From positions 1,550,001-1,614,000 of the forward strand of contig NZ_CP119107.1 of the NCBI RefSeq assembly GCF_029094525.1: a stretch of 64,000 nucleotides of DNA. Reading direction: 5' to 3'. The translations under genes and the position numbers were made by a program. Numbering within the stretch: the stretch's first letter is position 1; each line of letters begins with the position of its first letter. Source of the stretch: Pullulanibacillus sp. KACC 23026 (GTDB lineage: Bacteria; Bacillota; Bacilli; Bacillales; Sporolactobacillaceae). Of the stretch, positions 33,265 to 41,768 are shown one piece after another. The notes below the pieces were generated by a model. That model was not told where the DNA came from, made no database searches, and saw only the letters and a program-made list of their open reading frames with translations.

Positions 33265-34810
33265 TCCAAACCGTGCGCTCGAACCGATTGAATTTCTTCA
33301 AATGCTCAAACTGGTGGATGATTTTTATGGACAACCTTGGGTCCTTTTAAATTGGCAGCATGAAACCTTATGGGATGTTTATGGTACCGTTAATGACCAG
33401 GGCTATCGCCAATATCGATACGCGTACTTAGAGATCCCAAAAAAGAACGCTAAAACAACGCTCATAGCTGGTTTAGGGGTATATCATCTAACCTGTGATC
33501 CTCCACAAGGTCAAATTTTTTGTTGTGCAGCCGATAGATATCAAGCGGGATTTGTTTATAAAGCTGCTGTAGCCATGATTGACCAAGACGAGGATTTAGG
33601 ATCGATTCTGAAAGTTGTCGATAGCCGGAAAGAAATCATAAATACGGAAACAGGAACGGTGTTAAAAGTTTTATCGGCTGAAGCATATAGCAAACATGGC
33701 TTGAACCCCACAGTCGTTATATTTGATGAGCTTCATGCTCAGCCTAATCGTGACTTATGGGACATAATGACGTTTGGCGCCGGTGCGGCACGTAAGGAAC
33801 CACTGTGGTGGGTTATTACGACGGCTGGCGATGATCCGGATCGAAATTCTATTGGCTGGGAAATCCATGAGCAGGCTATGAAAATTCGCGATGGGGAGCT
33901 AGAGGATCCTACTTGGTACGTTAAGATATACGGGGCCGATGAAGACGATGATATCTTTGATGAGAAAACGTGGTACAAAGCCAATCCATCGCTAGGACAC
34001 ACGATAAGTATTGAGTCGGTCAGACAAGAGGCGCTTGCAGCTCGCAACAGCGAAGCTTCAGAGCGTCTTTTTCGTTGGTTAAGACTCAATCAATGGATAT
34101 CGCTTAAACGTGTTGGGTGGCAGCCACTTACTTTGTGGGATCAAACTAATGGAACATGGGATTTATCGGAATTAGTCGGCAAAAAATGCTATCCCGGGGT
34201 GGATCTATCCAGCACAACCGACATTACGGCTGTTTGTTACCTGTTTCCTCCACAAGAGGGAATAGAGGATTGGAGAGCCATCTTTGAAGCATGGATTCCC
34301 GAAGATAATATGCAAGAACGAGTTAAAAGGGATAAAGTTCCTTACGATAAATGGGTTAATAAAAAATATTTATATGCAACTCCAGGAGATGTTGTTGATT
34401 ATGACTTTGTCGAGGCACGATTACTCGCCGCTGATAAACAATACGACATCAAAACACTTGGAACTGACGCTTGGAATAGCCGTATGCTTACTCAAAGACT
34501 GATGAAAGAGGGCATGGAGGTTATTGAAATCCCACAAACAATGGCTGGACAAAGCCCAGCGATGAAAATGATTGAGAGATTGATGAAATCTGGCAAAATG
34601 ACTCATGAAGAAAATCCTTTAGCACGTTGGTGCTGGGGGAACGTCGTCGTTGCAGTTGATGGAAACGAAAACATTAAACCGATGAAAAACAAATCCAAAG
34701 ACCGAATTGACGTAACTGTAGCTATGATAAACGCTATGGCGACGGCCATTTTAATGGGTGAACAAGAAAAAGAATCGGTTTATGAAAAAAGGGGAGTGAG
34801 GACGCTTTGA
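33254..34810 (+). CDS. terL: Terminase large subunit
   Basis: 518 residues. The ATPase has a Walker A-like EIPKKNAKTTLIAGL and Walker B VVIFDELHAQ; the C-terminal nuclease has VDLSSTTDITAV, TLGTDAWNS and DRIDVTVAMINAMA with catalytic aspartates. This is the HK97-type large terminase (Terminase_1). ATG 33254 overlaps the terS end; the in-frame GTG at 33248 is an alternative. Confidence 0.95.
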   Translation: MAHDPNRALEPIEFLQMLKLVDDFYGQPWVLLNWQHETLWDVYGTVNDQGYRQYRYAYLEIPKKNAKTTLIAGLGVYHLTCDPPQGQIFCCAADRYQAGFVYKAAVAMIDQDEDLGSILKVVDSRKEIINTETGTVLKVLSAEAYSKHGLNPTVVIFDELHAQPNRDLWDIMTFGAGAARKEPLWWVITTAGDDPDRNSIGWEIHEQAMKIRDGELEDPTWYVKIYGADEDDDIFDEKTWYKANPSLGHTISIESVRQEALAARNSEASERLFRWLRLNQWISLKRVGWQPLTLWDQTNGTWDLSELVGKKCYPGVDLSSTTDITAVCYLFPPQEGIEDWRAIFEAWIPEDNMQERVKRDKVPYDKWVNKKYLYATPGDVVDYDFVEARLLAADKQYDIKTLGTDAWNSRMLTQRLMKEGMEVIEIPQTMAGQSPAMKMIERLMKSGKMTHEENPLARWCWGNVVVAVDGNENIKPMKNKSKDRIDVTVAMINAMATAILMGEQEKESVYEKRGVRTL

Positions 34811-35004
34811 AAAATAATAAAAAACGTAGAATTTCCATTTCCCCTGAAACAGTTCGTGAAATTTGCTTGGTTATCGGATTTATCCTCTTAATTTATGGCA
34901 TTTATCAAATTTATAAGCCCGCAAGTTTTATAGTCGGCGGTATTTTAATTTTGTGGATTGGATTACCTCCAAAAGCACCTAGAAATCAGGGAGGAGGTGA
35001 ATAA
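34807..35004 (+). CDS. Small two-helix membrane protein
   Basis: 65 residues with a basic N-terminus and two hydrophobic segments (LVIGFILLIYGIYQIY and SFIVGGILILWIGL). It starts with TTG overlapping the terL stop, behind GGGGAGTGAGG, and its end contains the portal ribosome site. Small membrane proteins at this place occur in other siphophages; function unknown. Confidence 0.65.
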   Translation: MKNNKKRRISISPETVREICLVIGFILLIYGIYQIYKPASFIVGGILILWIGLPPKAPRNQGGGE

Positions 35005-36248
35005 TGGGGATATTAACCAACTTAGTGGATAAATCAAGGTCCTATTCGTTAGATGACTTTGAAAAAGAGGTTATAAGTAAGCTTAATAGGGGATCTCATT
35101 CTGGTGTTCGTGTTGATGAGCATACAGCTATGCGCTATGTCACTGTATTTTCATGTGTGAGAGTACTTGCGGAGACGATGGGATCCTTACCTTTGTTTGT
35201 CTATAAGTCGCGTTCGGATGGCGGGAAAGATAAAGCTACCGATCATCCAGTTTATTGGCTACTCCATGATCAACCTAACGATGAGATGACCTCTTTAACC
35301 TGGAGAGAGACTCAGGTCGGCCATCAAGTCATATCCGGTAACAACTATTCAGTCATCACTCCAAATAATAAGGGTCAGCCGATCGATATTTACCCAGTAC
35401 CATGGAATGATTGCCAACCGTATCGGGATCCAATGACAGGAAAGATTAGATATAGAGTAAACGACCGTGGCAATTTTGAGGATTTCCCTGCTGAAAGAAT
35501 TTTGCATATCCCAGGTCTTGGATTTGATGGCGTTATGGGGTACAGTCCTATCCGAATGGCCCAGGAAGCCGTTGGTTTAGGGATGGCAGCATCAGAGTTT
35601 TCCGCTCGTTTCTATGCCCAAGGGATGACAACTGGTGGGGTCCTTGAGCACCCTGCTGCTTTAGGTGATAAGGCCTACGAGAGGCTGCAAAAGTGGATTA
35701 ATGAGACTGGAGTAGGAATGGGAAATAGCTGGAAGCCTATGATACTTGAAGAGGGCATGAAATTCAGCCGAATCCCAATGCCAATGACAGATGCTCAGTT
35801 CATAGAGACTCGAAAGTTTTCCCGGGAAGAAATTTGCGGGCTATTTCGCGTGCCTCCGCATATGATCGCTGACTTATCAATGTCTACGAACAACAACATT
35901 GAGCAGCAGTCACTCGAATTCATCATGTACTCCTCAATGCCTTACATTAAGCGCTGGGAACAAGGCATTAACTGGAAGCTTTTTACGAAAGAAGAGCGAC
36001 AGCAAGGGTATTATGCCAAATTTAATGTTAATGCGTTTCTGCGCGGAGACTTTACCAGCCGTCAAAATGCATTGCATCTTATGCGCCAAGATGGGGTTAT
36101 TAACGCTGATGAGTGGCGTGAGATGGAAGACCTTAACCCTCAAGAAGGCGATCAAGGTAAGACTTATCTTGTTAACGGCAATATGGTGCCTGCAAGAGTC
36201 GCTAATGAAGGAGCTACTGTGAAAAAGGGAGGTGATAATAGTGCCTAA
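35004..36248 (+). CDS. Portal protein, HK97 family
   Basis: 414 residues, normal for the family. Characteristic are AMRYVTVFSCVRVLAETMGS, WHL-type LLHDQPNDEMTS, HIPGLGFDGVMGYSPI and FSREEICGLFRVPPHMI. The portal ring at the capsid vertex binds terminase and is the DNA gate. AGGAGGTGA gives the start. Confidence 0.95.
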   Translation: MGILTNLVDKSRSYSLDDFEKEVISKLNRGSHSGVRVDEHTAMRYVTVFSCVRVLAETMGSLPLFVYKSRSDGGKDKATDHPVYWLLHDQPNDEMTSLTWRETQVGHQVISGNNYSVITPNNKGQPIDIYPVPWNDCQPYRDPMTGKIRYRVNDRGNFEDFPAERILHIPGLGFDGVMGYSPIRMAQEAVGLGMAASEFSARFYAQGMTTGGVLEHPAALGDKAYERLQKWINETGVGMGNSWKPMILEEGMKFSRIPMPMTDAQFIETRKFSREEICGLFRVPPHMIADLSMSTNNNIEQQSLEFIMYSSMPYIKRWEQGINWKLFTKEERQQGYYAKFNVNAFLRGDFTSRQNALHLMRQDGVINADEWREMEDLNPQEGDQGKTYLVNGNMVPARVANEGATVKKGGDNSA

Positions 36249-37002
36249 GAAAATCAATGTTAAAGGGGTTATTGTCTCGAATGATGATCAATGGATTTAC
36301 AACTTGTTTGGAATTGAGTCGACAAGCCCAAGTGATGTAGAAAGCCAACTTGAAGAAGCTAATGGTGACGATGTTATAGTGCACATCAACAGTGGTGGTG
36401 GAGATGTTTATGCGGGCTCCGATATCTATACAACTCTTAAAGAATATGGAAATGCCACGACAAAGATTGTCGGGCTTGCGGCAAGTGCTGCTTCTGTAAT
36501 CGCTATGGGAGGAAAAAAGGTTTTGATGTCGCCAACCGGAAACCTTATGATCCATAATGCCTCAAGCGTCGCTAAAGGAGATTATCGAGATATGGCGCAG
36601 GCCTCCGATGTTTTGCTAAAGGTCAATAAAACGATTTCGAATGCCTATCAGTTAAAAAGTGGGATGTCGGAACAAGAACTGCTTGATCTAATGGACAAAG
36701 AAACCTGGTTAACTCCACAGGAAGCCCTGGAGAACAAGCTGATTGATGAAATAATGTTTACTGACGATCAAACAAAGCTATCCGCTAGCGTTGGAATAGG
36801 CCAAATGCTCCCTGAAGCAGTCATAAATAAAGTCAGGAATATGAAAGAACAGTTCATAAATCCTGATATTACTAATGACAAACCTAAAACACCTGTGATA
36901 CCACCAGAAAAACCAATTGAAAACACTCAAACAGTAAAGCGACCTACTCACTCGCTTTCTTTTTATGAGAAAAGACTAAAAAATATTGAAAGAGGGTTAT
37001 AG
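36241..37002 (+). CDS. ClpP-like capsid maturation protease
   Basis: 253 residues from GTG 36241, eight bases after AGGGAGG. The ClpP-type fold is shown by HINSGGGDVYAGSDIY, the serine nucleophile region LAASAASVIAMGG, the histidine in LMIHNAS and ALENKLIDEI. In HK97-like phages such proteases cleave the delta domain of the capsid protein encoded next. The C-terminal Pro-rich tail is probably a scaffold-binding part. Confidence 0.93.
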   Translation: MPKKINVKGVIVSNDDQWIYNLFGIESTSPSDVESQLEEANGDDVIVHINSGGGDVYAGSDIYTTLKEYGNATTKIVGLAASAASVIAMGGKKVLMSPTGNLMIHNASSVAKGDYRDMAQASDVLLKVNKTISNAYQLKSGMSEQELLDLMDKETWLTPQEALENKLIDEIMFTDDQTKLSASVGIGQMLPEAVINKVRNMKEQFINPDITNDKPKTPVIPPEKPIENTQTVKRPTHSLSFYEKRLKNIERGL

Positions 37003-37003
37003 A

Positions 37004-38371
37004 ATGAACGAATTACAACGCCTAATGAACGCTAGAGCCGATAAAATTAAGGCTCAAAGAACACTTTTAGATGCTGCAAAAGCTGAAAATCGCGATTTGA
37101 CAGCGGAAGAAATCACCAATTTTGATGCCTTAGAAGCTGAGATTGATGATTTAGATGGAAAAATTGAAAACGAAAAAGCAAAAATGGAGCGCGAGCAAAA
37201 GCTTCAAAATCGCGAAAAGGATCTCGAAAACCCAGCTTTTCAACCTTTCCGACCATCAAACATCAATACGATGGAAAACCATAAATCCGAAAAGGATAAT
37301 GCCGGGTTTAAAAATATCGGTGAATTCATCCATGCAGTTCGTTTCGGAGATTCTAAAGGCCGTTTAGAAAATCTGCCAGTAGGTCAAGGTCAGGGCGGCG
37401 GGATTCAAGTTCCTGAAGCTTTCCAGTCTCAAATTCTTCCAAGCTTCCGAAATGAGCAAAGCATGGGGACAGGTTCAGAGGGGGGGTATGCGGTACCGAC
37501 GCAATTTCGTCCGGATGTTATGATGCTTGATCCTGAATCCGCCATTGTGCGATCTCGAGCTCAAGTCATTCCAGCGGGTGACCCACCGGATGCTGCTATC
37601 ACAATGCCGGCTCTTGATCAAGGCTCAAGCGGTGTTTACGGAGGCGTTCAAGTTCAGTGGATTTCTGAGGGCGCTCAAATCCCTGATACGAGTACGGCTC
37701 TCAAAGAAATCACACTCCAACCACAAGAGGTTGCTGCAAGCATTACTGTTACTGACAAACTACTTCGGAACTGGTCAGCCGCATCAACATTCTTGAGCAA
37801 TCTGCTTACAAAAGCCATGATGGCAGCCGAGGATATCGCCTTTTTAACTGGAAACGGGACAGGAAAACCAACTGGTGTCATTGGAGCAGCGGGTGCAAAG
37901 GTTGTTAATCGTCAAACGGCTAGTAAGATCACGACACTCGATATCGTTACTATGTACGCTCAGCTTTATGCAGCTTCTCAAGGATCTGCCATTTGGGTGG
38001 CCAACCAATCTACTCTTCCGTTGATTGCATCTTTGAAAGACGAAAATAACAACTATATCTTTATCCGCGGGGATATCACGAAAGGTATTCCAAGCACACT
38101 TCTCGGAGTTCCGATCATCTTCACCGGAAAAACATCTGTTCTAGGTGCGAAAGGCGATCTGGCTCTAGTTGATCTTGAAAATTATCTTGTTAAAGACGGT
38201 TCTGGTCCTTATATTGCAGCATCTGAGCACGCTTTGTTTACCCAAAACAAAACGATCATCAAAGTTTACTGGAACGTCGACGGCAAGCCTTGGGTTACGG
38301 AACCTCTTAAACTTGAAGACGGTGTTACAACTGTTTCTCCGTATGTCATTCTTGATGTACCATCAGCTTAA
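37004..38371 (+). CDS. Major capsid protein, HK97 family
   Basis: 455 residues. The first about 100 form a charged coiled delta domain (LRLMNARADKIKAQ-like helix and a Glu/Lys-rich run) that is cleaved during maturation. The shell domain follows with SEGGYAVPTQFR, QWISEGAQIPDTSTALKEI and FLTGNGTGKPTGV. ATG 37004 follows GAAAGAGGG. A terminator directly downstream separates capsid from connector genes. Confidence 0.95.
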   Translation: MNELQRLMNARADKIKAQRTLLDAAKAENRDLTAEEITNFDALEAEIDDLDGKIENEKAKMEREQKLQNREKDLENPAFQPFRPSNINTMENHKSEKDNAGFKNIGEFIHAVRFGDSKGRLENLPVGQGQGGGIQVPEAFQSQILPSFRNEQSMGTGSEGGYAVPTQFRPDVMMLDPESAIVRSRAQVIPAGDPPDAAITMPALDQGSSGVYGGVQVQWISEGAQIPDTSTALKEITLQPQEVAASITVTDKLLRNWSAASTFLSNLLTKAMMAAEDIAFLTGNGTGKPTGVIGAAGAKVVNRQTASKITTLDIVTMYAQLYAASQGSAIWVANQSTLPLIASLKDENNNYIFIRGDITKGIPSTLLGVPIIFTGKTSVLGAKGDLALVDLENYLVKDGSGPYIAASEHALFTQNKTIIKVYWNVDGKPWVTEPLKLEDGVTTVSPYVILDVPSA

Positions 38372-38377
38372 TAAATT

Positions 38378-38404
38378 GGGCTCCTAAACAAGGGGGCCCT
38401 TTTT
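38378..38404 (+). terminator. Intrinsic terminator after capsid gene
   Basis: GGGCTCCT (38378-38385) pairs with GGGGGCCC (38392-38399), two wobbles, six-base loop, then T residues. It probably reduces expression of downstream genes relative to capsid. Confidence 0.8.
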
Positions 38405-38425
38405 CTTTAGAAAATGAGTGATGTT

Positions 38426-38995
38426 ATGGATTATAAAATTGTAGATCAATCTGCTGAAGAGCCCATTGACTTAGACATTGTTAAAGAGCACCTTAAAGTC
38501 GAATTTGATGATGAGGACACTTTAATTACCAGCTTAATAGCGGCATCTCGAGAATTGTGCGAGGCAAAAACTTGGCGGTCATTAAAAACCCAAAAATACG
38601 AAATGAGCCTTGGGCATTTTCATGATACTATTCGTATCCCGAAGCCACCTTTAGTTTCTATTGATCTGATATCCTACAAAACTAAGGACGGTACGGAAAC
38701 AATTATCGATCCGTCTCAATATATTGCCGGATTAGATTCTGAACCAGGCGTTTTAAAGGCGGTTGATCAATGGCCAAAGTTTGATCCCTATCCCGTTCAG
38801 CCCATAAAAATTCAATTTACAGCTGGGTACGATAAAGATTCGTTGCCAAAAAGCATTCAACAAGCTCAACTTTTGTTAATAGGCCATTTTTATGCGAATC
38901 GCCAAGCTGTGTATCTCGGAACAACAAGCGCGCCATTAACAATGGCGGTTGATGCCCTGTTGAGCCCTTTTAAAGTTCGAAGTGTTTATCCATAA
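38426..38995 (+). CDS. Head-tail connector (gp6-like)
   Basis: 189 residues. The opening PIDLDIVKEHLKVEFDDEDT is the classic phage gp6/connector signature, followed by CEAKTWRSL and QFTAGYDKDSLPKSIQQA. It forms a ring under the portal. ATG 38414 is a possible earlier start; neither has a strong ribosome site. Confidence 0.88.
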   Translation: MDYKIVDQSAEEPIDLDIVKEHLKVEFDDEDTLITSLIAASRELCEAKTWRSLKTQKYEMSLGHFHDTIRIPKPPLVSIDLISYKTKDGTETIIDPSQYIAGLDSEPGVLKAVDQWPKFDPYPVQPIKIQFTAGYDKDSLPKSIQQAQLLLIGHFYANRQAVYLGTTSAPLTMAVDALLSPFKVRSVYP

Positions 38996-39011
38996 AAGGA
39001 GTTGGTTTTTA

Positions 39012-39452
39012 GTGAAATATACCGTTCAAAATGCGTTTAAAGACAAGAATACTAATGCGATTTATCACCCAGGAGATGTTTATGAAACTGAGGACGCAAA
39101 ACGTGCTGGCGAGCTTCAAAAAAGAGGTTTTTTAGGCGATGAGATTAAATCTGATCCAGCACCGACTCCTCCACAAGATCCACCTGCTGATTCTGACCAA
39201 CAACAAAACCCAGTCCAAACTGATCAGCAGCAACAGCCAGCACCAACCCAACCAACAGATCAGCAATCAGCTCCTGCTCCTGCTCAAACTCAGGATAGTA
39301 CACCTTTGTTAGACCGTACCGTTGATGAAGTTATTGCCAATTTGTCAAAAGATACACCCAAAGAGGTCCTAAACCAGCTTTTATTGGATGAAAAAGCGGG
39401 TAAAAATCGCAAAACTGTCACCGATTATATTGAATCTTTGCTTAAAAACTAA
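39012..39452 (+). CDS. Pro/Gln-rich virion-module protein
   Basis: 146 residues from GTG 39012, behind AAAGGAG. An ordered N-terminus (YTVQNAFKDKNTNAIYHPGD) is joined by a Pro/Gln/Asp low-complexity linker (about residues 45-100) to a C-terminal helical unit resembling a short SAP/Rho-N type (LLDRTVDEVIANLSKD). It is probably a minor head or connector-associated protein by position. Confidence 0.6.
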   Translation: MKYTVQNAFKDKNTNAIYHPGDVYETEDAKRAGELQKRGFLGDEIKSDPAPTPPQDPPADSDQQQNPVQTDQQQQPAPTQPTDQQSAPAPAQTQDSTPLLDRTVDEVIANLSKDTPKEVLNQLLLDEKAGKNRKTVTDYIESLLKN

Positions 39453-39470
39453 GGTCTAGGAGGGGTAAAA

Positions 39471-39806
39471 TTGCCACTCATATTAGACCCATCTAAATTG
39501 AATTACCGAATTACGTTTAACGAGAAGAAAACAGTCAAAATCAATGGTGTTTCAGTTACAGAGAACACACCGGTTGGAACCGTTTGGGCAGCTGTCTTTA
39601 ATCAAAAATTATCTGATCGAATGGCAAATATTGGTGACGAAGTGACAAACACCATCACTTTTGTGATTCGTGAAAAGCAAAGCTTTGAAATTAACAATGC
39701 AATGACTGTTAATTGGAACGGATCAACTTATGAAATTAAAGACATCTCACCAGATGTCGTGAATAAGGAGTGGAAAACAATCATCTGTGAGGTGATTACT
39801 GGATGA
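39471..39806 (+). CDS. Head-closure protein, SPP1 gp16-like
   Basis: 111 residues starting at TTG after AGGAGG. LNYRITFNEKKTV at the N-terminus and a beta-barrel pattern with TITFVIREKQSFEINNAM and TYEIKDISP match the phage head-tail joining (head closure) family. It sits between connector and gp10-like genes as expected. Confidence 0.82.
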   Translation: MPLILDPSKLNYRITFNEKKTVKINGVSVTENTPVGTVWAAVFNQKLSDRMANIGDEVTNTITFVIREKQSFEINNAMTVNWNGSTYEIKDISPDVVNKEWKTIICEVITG

Positions 39807-40234
39807 GCGTAGATATCGATATGGACGGTCTCGATCGTCAGTTTTTAGAAATAGCTGCACGAACACGATCCGGAGGGAAAAAGGCGGCAAAAGTGGTTGC
39901 TGAATCTGTTGTAGCACCAAAGCTTAAAGAAAACACCCCCTACGAAGAAAGATCGGACCGGAAGTGGGCGGCTCAACGTGTGCGAGAACGGGTAACAGGC
40001 GTGTCTAAAGAATTCAACCATATGAAAGACGATATCGAAGTTTCCGGACCTAACGAATTGGGACAATATACAGTCCATTATGGAGAAGATACTGCTTGGC
40101 GTTCGCATTTTGTTAATGACGGTACGATTTATCAAAAGCCCCAACATTTTGCGGAAAAAACAGAAGTGGAGACACGTAGTGAAGCAAGAGCCATCATGCA
40201 AGGCATCATCGACGAGGAATTGAGAGGCGTATGA
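39803..40234 (+). CDS. HK97 gp10-like tail-completion protein
   Basis: 143 residues: VDIDMDGLDRQFLEIAARTR, KAAKVVAESVVAPKLKENTP and FVNDGTIYQKPQHFAEKTE are typical of the gp10-type family, which completes the head-tail interface. It is coupled on both sides by ATGA overlaps. Confidence 0.85.
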   Translation: MSVDIDMDGLDRQFLEIAARTRSGGKKAAKVVAESVVAPKLKENTPYEERSDRKWAAQRVRERVTGVSKEFNHMKDDIEVSGPNELGQYTVHYGEDTAWRSHFVNDGTIYQKPQHFAEKTEVETRSEARAIMQGIIDEELRGV

Positions 40235-40614
40235 GTGCCGTATCAGATGCTTACAACCTTTTATGCGCTGAAAATCCAATGGGGTTTAATCCTGATTATG
40301 TTTGTAAATTAAATATTCCTGATAAAATGCCCGATGACGTGAAAAAAGAAGATGTCCCTGTTTTAGTACTCATTAAGGATATACAGAGTATTCCGGGGGC
40401 ATTTGCGAGCAATCAAAGCAGAATGCTAGCAAATAAAGTTCAGGTGCAGGTATGGTTCAGTCCAACTGATCCGTTAGCCGAACAATATGAAGAATTGCTT
40501 CGCAAATATATGGAATCCAATGGTTTTTATGCCTATTACATCTTTACAGATATGGACCCAGATATTAGCAAGCTATTCCTTACAGCTAAATTTAATTGCA
40601 ATCAATTTGATTAG
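40231..40614 (+). CDS. Tail terminator-like protein (DUF806 type)
   Basis: 127 residues. ANKVQVQVWFSPTDPLAEQYE and a position directly before the major tail protein match the DUF806-type tail terminator that caps the tail tube. Family assignment is by pattern and order. Confidence 0.75.
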   Translation: MSAVSDAYNLLCAENPMGFNPDYVCKLNIPDKMPDDVKKEDVPVLVLIKDIQSIPGAFASNQSRMLANKVQVQVWFSPTDPLAEQYEELLRKYMESNGFYAYYIFTDMDPDISKLFLTAKFNCNQFD

Positions 40615-40628
40615 AGAGGATGAAATAG

Positions 40629-41213
40629 ATGGCTACAGTAGGTTTTGACTCTGCTAAAATAGCAATTTTAGACGAAAACGAACAAACTTCCGCAGAGAAT
40701 ACTTTTACCATCGATGGTAAAAGCGGGGGAGCCGTGGAAGCTAATGTTACAGGACTCGCGCCAGCACAGAATATTGTTTGGGCTTCCAACGTCCCTTTTA
40801 GAGTACTTTCCAAAGGAACTGGAGACATTAAAATAGCTTTGTCTTTAGGGGATATTGAAAGTTTACCAGATGGCGCAGTCGATAAAATTTTAGGCCGCAC
40901 ACAAAATGAACAGGGCATCACAGTGGTAGGAGCCGATACCCAACCCCCATATTGTGCAGTCGAACTCATTACACACGATAGTTTGAATAACAAATTGTTT
41001 TTCGGGTTGTTAAAAGTACAATTCACTTTTGATGGCGACGATATAAAAACGACTGACAACAATGGTCCTCAAGCTTCTTCTGACGTGTTAAATGGAGCGG
41101 GTATAGCTCGGGCATCAGATGCCCTATCTTATGTGAAAGCTCGGGAGTCTGATCAAGTAACTCAAGAAGTATTTGAGACCTTTATCTTCCCACAAGCTGT
41201 TCCGGCGGCTTAA
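40629..41213 (+). CDS. Major tail tube protein, phi13/TP901-1 type
   Basis: 194 residues. VGFDSAKIAILDENEQ at the start and AVELITHDSLNNKLFFGLLK with a DxVxxFxFP-like end (ETFIFPQAVP) match the phi13-type major tail protein family. It is followed by a terminator and then the tape-measure chaperones, the universal siphovirus order. Confidence 0.9.
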   Translation: MATVGFDSAKIAILDENEQTSAENTFTIDGKSGGAVEANVTGLAPAQNIVWASNVPFRVLSKGTGDIKIALSLGDIESLPDGAVDKILGRTQNEQGITVVGADTQPPYCAVELITHDSLNNKLFFGLLKVQFTFDGDDIKTTDNNGPQASSDVLNGAGIARASDALSYVKARESDQVTQEVFETFIFPQAVPAA

Positions 41214-41219
41214 TAACTC

Positions 41220-41253
41220 AAGGCTTATAGCTTAATGGCTATGAGCCTTTTAA
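41220..41253 (+). terminator. Intrinsic terminator after major tail gene
   Basis: AAGGCTTATAGC (41220-41231) pairs with GCTATGAGCCTT (41238-41249), loop TTAATG, followed by T residues. Confidence 0.8.
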
Positions 41254-41278
41254 TTTTGTTTAGAATAGGAGCTTTTAT

Positions 41279-41578
41279 ATGTTGCGGATCGAATTGCGAA
41301 ATAAACAAGGAGAGAAAGTCGTTAAAGAACAAGAGTTTGTTCCAGCCCGTAAAGTCCGCGAAGTGCTTGAAATGTTAGATGACTTTGCTTCTGGCGAGGT
41401 AACAAAAGAAGTGGAAGCCTTGGATCGTAAAGTTGAGTTTGTGGCCGGTCTATTTCCTAACATGACAACTGATGATATCTACGACGGACTTAAATCATCT
41501 GAGCTTCTTAAAGAGTTGGACAATGTGATTGATCAGGTTCTTGGGCGTGAAAAAAAAATTCCTCAGGACGACAAGTAA
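41279..41578 (+). CDS. Tail assembly chaperone gpG
   Basis: 99 residues, acidic and helical (ARKVREVLEMLDDFASGEVT), directly before the tape measure gene. It corresponds to gpG-type chaperones that coat the tape measure protein. It ends REKKIPQDDK in the zero frame after a run of nine A residues. Confidence 0.88.
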   Translation: MLRIELRNKQGEKVVKEQEFVPARKVREVLEMLDDFASGEVTKEVEALDRKVEFVAGLFPNMTTDDIYDGLKSSELLKELDNVIDQVLGREKKIPQDDK

Positions 41579-41742
41579 CAGCGAAAGAGGCTCTTAAGAA
41601 CCTTAAAAATTTGTATACCAATCTTATGAAATCTGGATGGAAGTTTAACGACATCGAACAAGCAGATTTTTACGGCATGCTCTCGATAATGGCTGACGGA
41701 AAAGATCGAATGAGTGGAGAAGAGTTCTTTAATTCGATCTAA
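41279..41742 (+). CDS. Tail assembly chaperone gpGT, made by -1 ribosomal frameshift
   Basis: At the heptamer A-AAA-AAA (41551-41557, inside a run of nine A) a -1 slip moves translation into a frame that stays open to TAA at 41740-41742. This adds 61 residues (AAT codon onward, containing ALKNLKNLYTNLMKSGW and DFYGMLSIMADGKDRM) to give a product of about 154 residues. The T-part is the usual sequence of gpGT in Gram-positive siphophages. It is not readable as a separate gene because it lacks a start. Confidence 0.88.
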
Positions 41743-41768
41743 TTTTTAACGGAGAGGAGGGGAAATAG

